64,000 bases of DNA from Promicromonospora iranensis (GTDB taxonomy: Bacteria > Actinomycetota > Actinomycetes > Actinomycetales > Cellulomonadaceae): positions 29,551 through 93,550 of the forward strand of contig NZ_JAJQMN010000014.1 in NCBI RefSeq assembly GCF_028994775.1. Reading direction: 5' to 3'. The notes below the pieces were generated by a model. That model was not told the origin of the DNA. It did not search any database and saw only the letters and a program-made list of their open reading frames with translations. Numbering within the stretch: position 1 is the stretch's first letter; every line of letters starts with the position of its first letter. The position numbers and the translations under genes were made by a program. Shown here in pieces: positions 43,393-52,854 of this stretch.

Positions 43393-46272
43393 TCACGCGG
43401 GCTGCCGGCTCGTCCGTCGGTGCCGTGCGCGCCAGAGCAGCTTGCGGAGCTCGTCGAACCAGAGCACGGAGGACGCCATCGCGAGCGCCACGCCCCAGTG
43501 CGTGAGGTCGAGGCTCGCCGTCCCGAAGGCGGCCTGGAGGAACGGCACCTGGACGACGGCGATCTGGAGGAGCACGCCCAGGCCGATCGCGCCCCAGAGC
43601 CAGCGGTTGACGAAGATCCGGTGGAACGCGCTGATGCTCTCCGACCGGGAGTTGAGCACGTTAAACAGCTGGGCGAGCACGAGGGTGGTGAACCCCGCGG
43701 TGCGGGCCACGGTGAGGGAGTCGGTCCCCTCGACGAGGCCGCCCGGCAGGAAGATGTCGATGGTCAGCAGGGTGGCCACCCCCATGACGAGGCCGATGCT
43801 CAGGACCCCGATCCACATGCGCGCGTCGATGATCCGCTCGTGGGCGCCGCGCGGTGGCCGGGCCATGACGTCGTCCGTCTCGGGGTCCACGCCCATGGCC
43901 AGCGCCGGGCCGGAGTCGGTGACGAGGTTGATCCAGAGGATCTGGGTGGCGAGCAGCGGCACGACGACGGCCTCGCCGCCCGCCGCTCCCTCCAGGCCGA
44001 TGACACCGGCCAGCAGTACGCCGAGCAGCACGGTGAACACCTCGCCCATGTTCGACGAGAGCAGGTAGCGCAGGAACTTCTTGATGTTGTCGAAGATGAC
44101 GCGGCCCTGTCGCACGGCGGCGACGATGGTGGCGAAGTTGTCGTCGCCCAGGATCATCTTGGCCGACTCCTTCGTCACCTCCGTGCCGGTGACACCCATG
44201 GCCACGCCGATGTCGGCGGTCTTCAGGGCGGGCGCGTCGTTGACGCCGTCCCCCGTCATCGCGACGACGTGCCCGTCCGCCTGGAGCGCGTCCACGATCT
44301 GCAGCTTGTTCTGCGGAGCCACCCGGGCGTACACCGACACGGTCCGCGTGGTCTCGCGCAGGCCCGGTCCGTCGAGACCGTCCAGCTCGGTGCCGGTCAC
44401 GGCGCGGGCGCCGGTCTCCACGATGCCCAGGTCGGTCGCGATCCGGGTGGCGGTGACCGGGTGGTCGCCGGTGATCATGATGACGCGGATACCGGCCCGG
44501 TGCGCCTCCGCGACCGCCGCCGTCACCTCGGGGCGTGGTGGGTCGATGATGCCGACGACGCCCAGGTAGACCAGGTCCGCCTCCTGCTCCTCCAGGTCCT
44601 CGGGACCGAGGCCCTCGGCGACCCGGCGATAGGCGACGCCGAGGGTGCGGTACGCCCGGTCCGACAGCCGCTCGACCGCGTCGAGCGCCGCGGTGCGCCG
44701 CTCGTCATCGAGCGGGACGGTCTCCTCGCCCACCTGCACGGCGGTGCAGCGTCCGACCAGCACGTCGGGCGCGCCCTTGGTGACCAGCGCCCAGGAGCCC
44801 TCCCCCGGCGGGTCGACCAGCGCGGACATCATCTTGCGCTCGGAGGTGAAGGGGATCTCCCCGCGGCGCTCGAACTCAGCCACGCGGTCCACCGTGCCGG
44901 CGAGCTTGTGCGCGGCCACCAGGAAGGCGGCCTCCGTCGGGTCGCCCTGCACCGTCCATTCGCCGTCACGCTCGAGGAGCTGGGCGTCGTTGGCGAGCGA
45001 GCCTCCGCCCAGCACCATGGTCACCTCCCGGACGAGGCGGTCGTCGGTGAGCGGCTCGCCGTCGACGTCGGGGCCGGTGCGCACGTCGCCGTCGGGCCGG
45101 TAGCCCACGCCGGTGAGGGTGACCTCTCCGGAAGCGGTGACGATTCGCTGGATGGTCATCTCGTTCTTGGTCAGGGTGCCGGTCTTGTCGGACGCGATCA
45201 CCGAGGCGGCGCCGAGAGTCTCCGCGGAGTGCAGCTTCTTGACCACGGCGTTGCGGCGCGCCATGGTCTGCACGCCGACGGCCAGGACGACCGACAGGAT
45301 GGCGGGCAGCCCTTCGGGGACGGCGGCCACGGCGAGCGACACGCCGAGGAGCAGCACGGTGACGAGGTCCGCCGCGGTGCGGACCTCGTTGACGAGCGCA
45401 GCGGCGACCATCACGACGACGGCGATGCCGATCACCGTGAGGCCCAGCATCTTGCCGACGCGCGCGATCTCCCGCTGCAGCGGCGTCATCTCCTCCTCGG
45501 TGGCGTCGAGCAGCTGCGCGATGGCGCCCATCTGGGTGGCCATGCCCGTTGCCACCACGACGGCGCGGCCCACGCCCTGCGCCACCGCCGTGCCCTTGAA
45601 GACCATGTCGAACCGGTCGCCGAGCGGTGCCGCGGCCGGCAGGGCCGCCGCATCCTTGAGGACCGCCTCCGACTCGCCCGTCAGCGACGCCTCCTGGACG
45701 CGGAGGGACGTCGCCGTCAGCAGCCGGGCGTCGGCGCCGACGGCATCGCCTTCGGCCAGCACCAGGATGTCCCCGCGGACCAGCTCGGCCGACCGCACCG
45801 TGAGCCGGCGGCCCTCGCGCAGCACGGTGGCGGTCGCCTCCGTCATGGACCGGAGCGCCGCGACGGCGTTCGCCGCCTTGCTCTCCTGGATCAGGCCGAG
45901 CACCGCGTTGAGCACGATGATGGCCGCGATCACCACGGCGTCCACGGGTACCCCGTCTGCGCCCTCGACCCACCAGACGGCGACCGAGATGCCCACGGCG
46001 ACCAGCAGGAGGGCGACCAGCGGGTCCCGGAACTGCTCGAGGACCTTGCGCCACAGCGGCACGGGTGGTCTGGACCGCAGCTCGTTCGGCCCGTCCGCCG
46101 CGAGGCGGCGCGCGGCCTCCGCGTCGCTCAGCCCGGTGGCGGGATCGACGCCGAGCTCGCGGACGACGTCGCCCGCGTCCTGCACCGACGGATCCGAGGG
46201 CAGGCCGACGCGTGGCCGGTCGGACGGCAGCTCGTCGGACGACGGCTGGTCGTGCTGGCTCGGTGTGGACAC
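43393..46272 (-). CDS. P-type cation-transporting ATPase, Ca2+-ATPase (type II) family
   Basis: A 959-residue ion pump of the PacL/PMR1-like group. The N-terminal cation-ATPase domain is at about 35-75. TGES (198-201, actuator) and PEGLPA (319-324, ion site in M4) follow. DKTGTLT holds the phosphorylated Asp362, and TGDGVNDAPALK forms the P-domain hinge. About ten membrane segments are expected, with NLVTDSGPALAMGVDPE in M6. It probably exports Ca2+ or Mn2+. It starts at GTG 46272. The downstream gene on the other strand ends 38 bases away. Confidence 0.93.
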   Translation of the reverse strand: MSTPSQHDQPSSDELPSDRPRVGLPSDPSVQDAGDVVRELGVDPATGLSDAEAARRLAADGPNELRSRPPVPLWRKVLEQFRDPLVALLLVAVGISVAVWWVEGADGVPVDAVVIAAIIVLNAVLGLIQESKAANAVAALRSMTEATATVLREGRRLTVRSAELVRGDILVLAEGDAVGADARLLTATSLRVQEASLTGESEAVLKDAAALPAAAPLGDRFDMVFKGTAVAQGVGRAVVVATGMATQMGAIAQLLDATEEEMTPLQREIARVGKMLGLTVIGIAVVVMVAAALVNEVRTAADLVTVLLLGVSLAVAAVPEGLPAILSVVLAVGVQTMARRNAVVKKLHSAETLGAASVIASDKTGTLTKNEMTIQRIVTASGEVTLTGVGYRPDGDVRTGPDVDGEPLTDDRLVREVTMVLGGGSLANDAQLLERDGEWTVQGDPTEAAFLVAAHKLAGTVDRVAEFERRGEIPFTSERKMMSALVDPPGEGSWALVTKGAPDVLVGRCTAVQVGEETVPLDDERRTAALDAVERLSDRAYRTLGVAYRRVAEGLGPEDLEEQEADLVYLGVVGIIDPPRPEVTAAVAEAHRAGIRVIMITGDHPVTATRIATDLGIVETGARAVTGTELDGLDGPGLRETTRTVSVYARVAPQNKLQIVDALQADGHVVAMTGDGVNDAPALKTADIGVAMGVTGTEVTKESAKMILGDDNFATIVAAVRQGRVIFDNIKKFLRYLLSSNMGEVFTVLLGVLLAGVIGLEGAAGGEAVVVPLLATQILWINLVTDSGPALAMGVDPETDDVMARPPRGAHERIIDARMWIGVLSIGLVMGVATLLTIDIFLPGGLVEGTDSLTVARTAGFTTLVLAQLFNVLNSRSESISAFHRIFVNRWLWGAIGLGVLLQIAVVQVPFLQAAFGTASLDLTHWGVALAMASSVLWFDELRKLLWRARHRRTSRQPA

Positions 46273-46306
46273 ACCACGATCATCCTCTCCGCGGCGGTGG
46301 GTGGCT

Positions 46307-47146
46307 TCAGCGGAGCGACTGCGCGCCGATGACGGACAGGACCTGCAGCTTCTCGTAGCTCTCGGTGCCGGGGACCGCGGTGTAGACCATCAGGGAGTGG
46401 GCCTGGTCCGGATCGACCAGCCGCTGGCAGTTGAGCTCCAGGGCGCCGACCTCGGGGTGGACGAAGTGCTTGACCTGGTGGGGGTGGATCCCGATCTCGT
46501 GGTCGGCCCACACCCGTCGGAACTCCTCGCTGCTGTCCAGGAGCAGGTCCGCCAGATAGGCGGCCCGGGAGTCGGGCCCCCGGAGAGTGACGAGCCCACG
46601 CAGTCCGGCCGCATACATCCGGGTCATGAACGCGTGCTCCTCCGGGGCATAGATGGTCCGGGCGCTCGGGTCGGTGAACCACCGGTAGCCCATGCTGCGC
46701 GCGGGCCCGGTGTACCGGGTCGTGTCACCGGTGAGCGCGACGCCCATCGGCGTCTGCCGCAAGGTCTCGCCGAGCTCGGTGACGATCTCCGCGGGAGTGT
46801 CCTCCAAGCGGTCGAGGATGCGCAGCAGCCCGGGGTTGATGTGCTCGCTGGAAGTTCCCCTGGGTGGCGGGTTGTGCCCGGCGAGGCGGAACAGGTGGTC
46901 ACGTTCATCGATCGACAGGTGCAGCCCCTGGGCGATCGAGGCGAGCATCTGCTGCGACGGCTGCGGGCCGCGCTCCCGCTCCAGGCGGGCGTAGTAGTCG
47001 GCCGACATGTTGCACAGCGTCGCGACCTCCTCGCGCCGTAGCCCGCTGGTCCTGCGTCGCTGGCCGCGGGGCATGCCGACGTCCTCCGGCTGCAGTGCCT
47101 CGCGCCGGTTGCGGAGAAAGCTCGCGAGCCCCGTCCGATCGATCAT
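46307..47146 (-). CDS. XRE-family regulator with MmyB-like ligand domain
   Basis: A 279-residue regulator: HTH_31 (about 5-75, SGLRREEVATLCNMSADYYA) and an MmyB-like domain (from about 110, TPAEIVTELGETLRQTPMGV). It is a close paralog of the regulator at 62357, with near-identical recognition segments. It diverges from SDR1, and the 221-base gap contains a copy of the repeated element seen at 49730 and 63241. It is the best candidate for the factor that reads that element. The ATG at 47146 has GGGGAG upstream. Confidence 0.9.
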   Translation of the reverse strand: MIDRTGLASFLRNRREALQPEDVGMPRGQRRRTSGLRREEVATLCNMSADYYARLERERGPQPSQQMLASIAQGLHLSIDERDHLFRLAGHNPPPRGTSSEHINPGLLRILDRLEDTPAEIVTELGETLRQTPMGVALTGDTTRYTGPARSMGYRWFTDPSARTIYAPEEHAFMTRMYAAGLRGLVTLRGPDSRAAYLADLLLDSSEEFRRVWADHEIGIHPHQVKHFVHPEVGALELNCQRLVDPDQAHSLMVYTAVPGTESYEKLQVLSVIGAQSLR

Positions 47147-47276
47147 GTCGCTCCCCTTTTTCTTGAAGTACTGCCTCGTTTGTATCCCGTGCGGCGGACG
47201 GTAGCCACGGCCCGGCGATCCCCCCTTACGGCCCGGCCACCCGATGCCGAAAGGAACCGTGACCTCGTGAGCCTGT

Positions 47277-47295
47277 GATCGGGAGGTCCTGGATA
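47277..47295. promoter_or_regulatory. Diverged copy of the shared regulatory element
   Basis: GATCGGGAGGTCCTGGATA matches the conserved core of the elements at 49738 and 63249 (GATCG-n2-AGG-n-CCTG-n-ATA). It sits in the gap between the regulator gene and SDR1, about 75-90 bases before the SDR1 start, the same kind of position as in the other copies. Confidence 0.6.
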
Positions 47296-47367
47296 GGTCT
47301 GCGCCGTCCGCCAAGGATCAGGGCCATGGCCGACGAACGGCCCATGACGACCCCAAGGAGCAGAGCG

Positions 47368-48312
47368 ATGCCACGCACACCGATCGACATCACCATCCCC
47401 GACCTGACGGGCAAACGCGCGCTGGTCACCGGCGCCAGCGACGGCATGGGCCTGGGCATGGCCGGGCGTCTGGCCGCCGCGGGTGCGGAGGTCATCATGC
47501 CCGTGCGCAACAGGACCAAGGGCGAGGCCGCGATCACCCGGATCAACCGGGCCGCCCCCGGCGCCAAGGTCTCGCTGTGCGACCTCGACCTCGCGTCGCT
47601 GGAGTCCGTTGCAGCTCTGGGCGACACCCTGCGCAAGGAGGGGCGGCCGATCCATCTCCTGATCAACAACGCGGGCGTGATGCGGCCGCCGCAGCGGCTG
47701 ACCACGGTCGACGGGTTCGAGCTGCAGCTCGGCACCAACCACCTGGGCCACTTCGCCCTGGTCGCCCACCTGCTGCCCCTGCTGCGCGCCGGGCGCGCTC
47801 GGGTGACCTCCCAGGTCAGCGTCGCCTCGGCCAGCGGCTCCATCAACTGGCCCGATCTGAACTGGGAGCGTTCGTACAACGTCATGCACGCGTACCGCCA
47901 GTCCAAGATCACGCTCGGGCTGTTCGGCCTGGAGCTGGAACGCCGCAGCCGGGCGGGCGGCTGGGGCATCACCAGCAACCTTTCCCACCCCGGGGTCGCC
48001 CCCACCAGCCTCCTGGCTGCCCGCCCCGAGCTCGGCCGCACCGAGGACACGCCCCACATCCGGCGGATCCGCTGGCTCTCGGAGCACGGCGTCCTGCTGG
48101 GCACCATCGAGACCGCGATGCTGCCCGCCCTCCTGGCCGCGACCGATCCTGCCGCCAAGCCTGGCACGCTGTACGGGCCCAGCGGTCCGGGCACCCTGGG
48201 CGGCGCGCCCGCCGAGCAGCGGATGCACCGGCCGCTGCGCAGCCTCACCGAGGCCGCCCGCATCTGGCAGGTGTCCGAGGAGCTGACGAAGACCTCCTTC
48301 CCGACCGCGTGA
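47368..48312 (+). CDS. SDR family oxidoreductase (SDR1)
   Basis: A 314-residue short-chain dehydrogenase of the retinol-dehydrogenase/WW-oxidoreductase-like group. It has TGASDGMG at 21-28, NNAG at 100-103 and Tyr176-x3-Lys180. It is a clear paralog of SDR2 at 49814, with the same N-terminal [17 protein letters not shown]-type opening and alignment without gaps through the active site. The ATG at 47368 has AAGGAG at seven bases; upstream codons in frame have no support. It is followed by an MFS gene and probably co-transcribed. Confidence 0.92.
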   Translation: MPRTPIDITIPDLTGKRALVTGASDGMGLGMAGRLAAAGAEVIMPVRNRTKGEAAITRINRAAPGAKVSLCDLDLASLESVAALGDTLRKEGRPIHLLINNAGVMRPPQRLTTVDGFELQLGTNHLGHFALVAHLLPLLRAGRARVTSQVSVASASGSINWPDLNWERSYNVMHAYRQSKITLGLFGLELERRSRAGGWGITSNLSHPGVAPTSLLAARPELGRTEDTPHIRRIRWLSEHGVLLGTIETAMLPALLAATDPAAKPGTLYGPSGPGTLGGAPAEQRMHRPLRSLTEAARIWQVSEELTKTSFPTA

Positions 48313-48364
48313 CCGCACAGCCGACCACCGCGAGCCCCACGAGCCGAGCCGCAGGAGAAGCCGC

Positions 48365-49723
48365 ATGAGTTCTGTCACCCAGCCCGATCCCCGACGCCGA
48401 AGCCCCTGGTGGGTGGTCGTCGGCGCCGGCACAGCCAACGCCGTCGGCCCGCAGATGTACCTGGCCACCACCGGCCTCTTCGTCCTGCCGATCGTCGAGG
48501 ACACCGGGTTCAGCCGCACCACCGTCACCGGCGCGTACTCGGTCGCCGCCGTCGGCATGGTCATCGGTCTGATCATCGTCAGCCGGCTCGTGGACCGGTA
48601 CGCCGCCCGGTACATCCTCCTACCGAGCTTCGTGCTGTTCGCCGCCTCGATGGCCACGATCGGCCTGGTGCCGCCGGTCGAGGCGATCTACTTCATCCCG
48701 TGCTTCTTCGTCGGCTTCTTCGGGGGTGGGACCGCGATCCCCGCCACCCGCGTCGTCGTGAGCTGGTTCGACAACAACCGTGCGCTCGCCGTCGGCATCG
48801 TCACGGGCATCATCGGCCTCGGCGCAGCGCTGGGCCCGGTGCTGGCGGGCGCGCTCATCGAGAGCGTCGGCTGGCGGCAGACCTACGGCTACATGGCACT
48901 GATCGCCGCCCTCGTGTCCGTCACGATGATCACCCTGTTCGTGCGCGGCCGCGCCGAGCGGCACGTGCGCGGACGACTGGTCCACGAGACCCACGTCGGA
49001 GACCGTGACGTCAGCCTGGAGCTCCCCGGCCTGACCTTCGCTCAATCGCTGCGCACCCGCCAGTTCTGGGGCATCGCGCTCGGCCTGGGCATGGTCGGCG
49101 TCGTGATCATCGGGCTCCAGGTCCACCTCGTGCCGATGATGACCGACCGCGGCCTGAGCAACGACCAGGCGGGCCAGCTGCTCGTCGTCTTCGGCCTGGC
49201 CTCGCTCGTGGGCCGCGTCGTCGGCGGCGTCATCATCGACCGCGTCCACGGCTCGGTCGTCGGACCGATCGTCATCCTCGCCCCCATCGCCGGGATGTTC
49301 TTTCTCGAGCCGCCCTTCTCCACCGCGGCTCTCGCGGTCGCGTTCATCGGCGTCGCGTTCGGCATCGAGGGTGACCTGCTCGCCCTGCTCATCACCCGGT
49401 ACCTCGGCATGCGCAACTTCGGCCAGATCATCGGCCCGATCCAGGCCATGTTCATCCTCGGCAGCGCCGTCGGGCCGCTGCTCCTCGGGCTGGGCTACGA
49501 CCAGCTGGGCTCCTACGACCCGGTCATCCCGGTCCTGATGGGCGTGCTCGTGGTCGGCGCGGTCCTCATCGCGACGCTGGGCCCCTACGTCTACCCGGCC
49601 GTGGACGGCTTCGACCGGCTCGCGGCACGCGACGAACTCGCTGCCGCCGAGGTGCTGAGCGACATCGCCGAGAGCCACGACGCCCCGTCATCGGGCCGTC
49701 CACGCCCCCAGGTCCACAGCTGA
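48365..49723 (+). CDS. MFS transporter (OFA/monocarboxylate-type)
   Basis: A 452-residue permease with 12 membrane segments. It begins with NAVGPQMYLATTGLFVLPIV, followed by SRLVDRYAARYILLPSFVLF (loop 2-3) and GLSNDQAGQLLVVFGLASLV, similar to the oxalate/formate and monocarboxylate group of MFS carriers. It may import or export the compound handled by the flanking SDR enzymes. GCAGGAGAAG precedes the ATG. It lies between the two SDR paralogs. Confidence 0.88.
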   Translation: MSSVTQPDPRRRSPWWVVVGAGTANAVGPQMYLATTGLFVLPIVEDTGFSRTTVTGAYSVAAVGMVIGLIIVSRLVDRYAARYILLPSFVLFAASMATIGLVPPVEAIYFIPCFFVGFFGGGTAIPATRVVVSWFDNNRALAVGIVTGIIGLGAALGPVLAGALIESVGWRQTYGYMALIAALVSVTMITLFVRGRAERHVRGRLVHETHVGDRDVSLELPGLTFAQSLRTRQFWGIALGLGMVGVVIIGLQVHLVPMMTDRGLSNDQAGQLLVVFGLASLVGRVVGGVIIDRVHGSVVGPIVILAPIAGMFFLEPPFSTAALAVAFIGVAFGIEGDLLALLITRYLGMRNFGQIIGPIQAMFILGSAVGPLLLGLGYDQLGSYDPVIPVLMGVLVVGAVLIATLGPYVYPAVDGFDRLAARDELAAAEVLSDIAESHDAPSSGRPRPQVHS

Positions 49724-49729
49724 CGGGGA

Positions 49730-49758
49730 CAGGGGCGGATCGACAGGCCCTGAATAAC
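49730..49758. promoter_or_regulatory. 29-base regulatory element, copy identical to 63241-63269
   Basis: The 29 bases are identical to those at 63241-63269, and the core (GATCGACAGGCCCTGAATA at 49738-49756) is matched at 47277. It ends 55 bases before the SDR2 start. Perfect conservation in non-coding DNA 13.5 kb apart points to a promoter/operator, probably with a -10 in CTGAATAAC. Confidence 0.75.
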
Positions 49759-49813
49759 AGGCCGGCAATCGGGGAGTGTGGTGCCGAACGCACAACATCG
49801 AGGAGCGAACCAC

Positions 49814-50755
49814 ATGTCCCGCACACCCATCGACATCACCATCCCCGACCTGACCGGCAAGCGCGCCGTCATCACCGGGGCGAGCGACGGCATGGGCCTG
49901 GTCATGGCCTGGCGACTCGCCGCGGCCGGAGCCGAGGTCATCATCCCCGTCCGGAACCCGGCGAAGGGCGAAGCCGCGATCGCCACGATCAAGCAGTCCG
50001 TGCCCGGCGCGAACGTCTCGCTGCGCAGCCTTGAGCTGTCCTCCCTCGCGTCCGTCGCCGCCCTCGGCGACACCCTGCGCGCGGAGGGCGCGCCGATCCA
50101 TCTCCTGATCAACAACGCGGGCGTCATGACCCCGCCCGACCACCAGAAGACTGCCGACGGGTACGAGCTCCAGTTCGGCACCAACCACCTGGGCCACTTC
50201 GCTCTCGTCGCGCACCTGATGCCGCTCCTGCGCGCCGGCGGGGCACGGGTCACCTCACAGGTCAGCGTGGCCGCCCGGAGAGGCCGCATCAACTGGGACG
50301 ACCTGAACTGGGAACGCAGCTATGACGGCATGCGCGCCTATGGCCAGTCCAAGGTCGCCTTCGGCCTGTTCGGCCTGGAGCTGGAGCGGCGCAGCAAGGC
50401 CCACGGGTGGGGCATCACCAGCAACCTCTCCCACCCCGGGGTCGCCCCCACCAACCTGCTGGCGGCCCGTCCCGAGCTCGGCCGCGCCCAGGAGACCGCC
50501 GGCCGCCGGATGATCGGCTGGCTCTCCGCCCGCGGCATCATGGCCGGGACGGTCGAGAGCGCGGCGCTGCCCGCGCTCATGGCGGCCACCGATCCGCAGG
50601 CCAAGCCCGGCGCCCTGTACAGCCCCAGCGGGTTCGGTAACACCAGCGGCGCGCCGGCCGAGCAGCGGATGTACCCGCCGCTGCGCAGCGCTGACGACGC
50701 CGCACGGGTCTGGGACGTCTCGGAGCAGCTGACCAGGACGGCCATCCCGGCCTGA
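49814..50755 (+). CDS. SDR family oxidoreductase (SDR2)
   Basis: A 313-residue paralog of SDR1 with the same motifs at the same positions: TGASDGMG at 21-28, NNAG at 100-103, and Tyr176-x3-Lys180. The ATG at 49814 has GAGGAGCG upstream; an in-frame ATG at 49778 is rejected because it falls before the ribosome site. It has its own promoter element at 49730. Duplication around a transporter suggests two related substrates or two steps in one pathway. Confidence 0.92.
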   Translation: MSRTPIDITIPDLTGKRAVITGASDGMGLVMAWRLAAAGAEVIIPVRNPAKGEAAIATIKQSVPGANVSLRSLELSSLASVAALGDTLRAEGAPIHLLINNAGVMTPPDHQKTADGYELQFGTNHLGHFALVAHLMPLLRAGGARVTSQVSVAARRGRINWDDLNWERSYDGMRAYGQSKVAFGLFGLELERRSKAHGWGITSNLSHPGVAPTNLLAARPELGRAQETAGRRMIGWLSARGIMAGTVESAALPALMAATDPQAKPGALYSPSGFGNTSGAPAEQRMYPPLRSADDAARVWDVSEQLTRTAIPA

Positions 50756-50805
50756 GGGCTCGCACCACCGGCAGGTGGTGCGAGCCGTACCCTCTCACTA
50801 CCCGC

Positions 50806-51861
50806 TCACTCCGGTGTGAACGCCTCGTTCCGCACGCTGGCGAAGTTGCCGCCCACCTCGGTACCCCCACCGAAGGTGTAGATCACATCGCCGACAGTGG
50901 CAGCCCCGAGCCCGTGCCGCGGCGTGGGCAGGTTCCCCGCGGAGGTCCACTCGTCGGCCTCCGGGTCGTATCGCCAGACGTCGTCGTACACCAGCGGGTC
51001 GGGGTTGTGCTGCTCGCCGCCGAAGACATAGATCGAACCGTCGTGCACGGCTGCCGCGAGCCCGCCGCGAGCCTCGGGGAGCGGGGCGACCGTCTCCCAC
51101 GCGTCGGAGGCCGGGTCGTACACCTCGACCGTCGCGACGTTCTCCTGGACGGCGGAGCCGTCCTCGGCGAGCGAGAACTCCCGGCCACCCATCACGTAGA
51201 TCCGGTCGTCGACGACGGCCGACGCGGCGCTGTTCCGCTGGGTGGGCGCCGGGGCGCGCGGGGTCCACCTGCCCGTCGCCGGGTCGAACATCTCGTTCCG
51301 GTCGCTGTCGACGTGGGTCGTGAACGTCATGGCGTCACGTGTCTCGCGGACCCTGCCGCCGATGACGAACACCTGGTCCCGCACGCTCTCGATCACGAAC
51401 TCGGCGCGCGCTTCCGGCAGGTCGACGCCGGCGGACCAGGTGTCGTCGTCCGGCGAGTAGACGAAGGTGTCGGACTGCGCTCGCCACCGGGGGAACCCCC
51501 CGCTGAACCCGCCGACGGCGTAGAGAGAACCGCCCGCCTCGGCGAGGCCGATGTGATGCCGGGCCTGCGGGAGCGTCGCGAGCCGGTGCCAGGAGTCCGC
51601 GACGGGGTCGTACGCGTCGAAGTGTGCTGACACGCCGGTGTTCGGGTTGAGCAGTCCCCCGGCGACATAGATCCGGTCGTCGACGACCTCAGGGTAGAGC
51701 TCCTGCCGTTCCAGGGCCATGGGCGCGCGCTCCTGCCAGGCGTCATTCTGTTCCGGGGACGACGAGGCCGGCACGGTGGTGCACGCCGTGGTCAGCATCG
51801 CGCCGGCTGCGAGCACGGCGATCGCCGCGCGGTGGCGGGAGGGGACAGGATGTCTGGTCAC
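50806..51861 (-). CDS. Kelch-repeat beta-propeller exported protein
   Basis: A 351-residue exported protein. The N-terminal RHRAAIAVLAAGAMLTTACTT is a signal sequence with a near-lipobox (TTAC, not perfectly canonical). Six kelch repeats follow, each with the GG...Y...W pattern (IYVAGGLLNPNTGVSAHFDA; LYAVGGFSGG; VFVIGGRV; IYVMGGREF; IYVFGGEQHN; IYTFGGGTEVG). Kelch propellers bind proteins or sugars; no catalytic role is evident. The GTG at 51861 has GAAGGG upstream. It diverges from an MmyB-type regulator. Confidence 0.85.
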   Translation of the reverse strand: MTRHPVPSRHRAAIAVLAAGAMLTTACTTVPASSSPEQNDAWQERAPMALERQELYPEVVDDRIYVAGGLLNPNTGVSAHFDAYDPVADSWHRLATLPQARHHIGLAEAGGSLYAVGGFSGGFPRWRAQSDTFVYSPDDDTWSAGVDLPEARAEFVIESVRDQVFVIGGRVRETRDAMTFTTHVDSDRNEMFDPATGRWTPRAPAPTQRNSAASAVVDDRIYVMGGREFSLAEDGSAVQENVATVEVYDPASDAWETVAPLPEARGGLAAAVHDGSIYVFGGEQHNPDPLVYDDVWRYDPEADEWTSAGNLPTPRHGLGAATVGDVIYTFGGGTEVGGNFASVRNEAFTPE

Positions 51862-51925
51862 GGTGGACCCTTCGTCTGTTCGGTGGGGGACGCATCCCAC
51901 GCTCCCGGACCGCGGACCCGTGAAC

Positions 51926-51944
51926 CAGGGGACGCCATCCCCTG
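51926..51944. promoter_or_regulatory. Inverted-repeat operator for the regulator at 51978
   Basis: CAGGGGA (51926-51932) and TCCCCTG (51938-51944) form a perfect inverted repeat around CGCCA. It lies between the divergent kelch gene and the regulator, whose -10-like ATAATT (51966-51971) is just before the ATG. Its CAGG half-sites resemble those at the 2960-3017 operator. Confidence 0.6.
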
Positions 51945-51977
51945 TGCCAGCGGTACCTCTCACGGGATAATTGGGCC

Positions 51978-52832
51978 ATGAGAGCCGCCGGGTACGCCGA
52001 GCTGGGCACGTTCCTCCGCTCCCGCCGCGAACGCATCCGGCCCGAGGACGTCGGGCTGGTTCCCGGTCCGCGGCGCCGCGTGCCCGGACTGCGGCGTGAC
52101 GAGGTCGCGCAGCTGGCGGGCGCTTCGGTGGACTACTACAACGAGCTCGAACGCGGTGCGGGCTCCCAGCCGTCCGAACAGATGCTCGCCGCGATCGGCC
52201 GGGCACTGCGGTTGACCCACGACGAGTGGAACCACCTCTACCACCTGGCCGAGCGGCCGGTGCCTCCCCCGGGCGCCGCGACCTCGCACGTGCAACCCGG
52301 GATGCTGGACCTGCTCACCCGCCTCGGCCCGACACCCGCGAAGGTGATCACCGATCTGCACGTGACGCTGGCCCAGAACCCGCTCGCCGTCGCACTGCTG
52401 GGCGACCAGTCGCACTTCACGGGTAAGCACGCCAGCTTCGCCTACCGCTGGTTCATGGACCCGGCGTCCCGCGCCGTCTACCCCGAGGCCGACCACGACA
52501 CCCAGTCACAGGCCTTCGTCGCCGACCTGCGCGCGGGTGCCGCCCGCCGGGGCAGCAAGGACACCGAGGCACGGTCCATGATCGCCGAGCTGCGGGAGGG
52601 CTCGGCGGAGTTCGCCGAGCTGTGGGACAGGCACGACGTGGCGTTTCGCCGCCGAGACCGCAAGCGCATCAACCATCCCGAGCTCGGCCTGTTCGACGTC
52701 AGCTGCCTCAACCTGTTCAGCGAGGACGGCCGGCAACGACTGCTCTGGTTCACTCCCACGCCCGGCACCGGCACCGCCGAGCGGCTCGAGCTGCTCGCCG
52801 TGATCGGTACGCAGAAGCTCACCGCCCCGTAG
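51978..52832 (+). CDS. XRE-family regulator with MmyB-like ligand domain
   Basis: A 284-residue regulator: HTH_31 (about 8-80, PGLRRDEVAQLAGASVDYYN) and an MmyB-like domain (from about 115). It is more distant from the 46307/62357 pair than these are from each other. The short distance between a -10-like box and the ATG suggests a leaderless or near-leaderless mRNA. Likely targets are itself and the divergent kelch gene through the operator at 51926. Confidence 0.9.
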   Translation: MRAAGYAELGTFLRSRRERIRPEDVGLVPGPRRRVPGLRRDEVAQLAGASVDYYNELERGAGSQPSEQMLAAIGRALRLTHDEWNHLYHLAERPVPPPGAATSHVQPGMLDLLTRLGPTPAKVITDLHVTLAQNPLAVALLGDQSHFTGKHASFAYRWFMDPASRAVYPEADHDTQSQAFVADLRAGAARRGSKDTEARSMIAELREGSAEFAELWDRHDVAFRRRDRKRINHPELGLFDVSCLNLFSEDGRQRLLWFTPTPGTGTAERLELLAVIGTQKLTAP

Positions 52833-52854
52833 ACAGTGCGGTCGCCGTACCGGC

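Noticed and set aside
43105-46332. 1075-residue plus-strand frame
   Set aside because: It is antisense to the P-type ATPase. Length alone is not evidence in GC-rich DNA.
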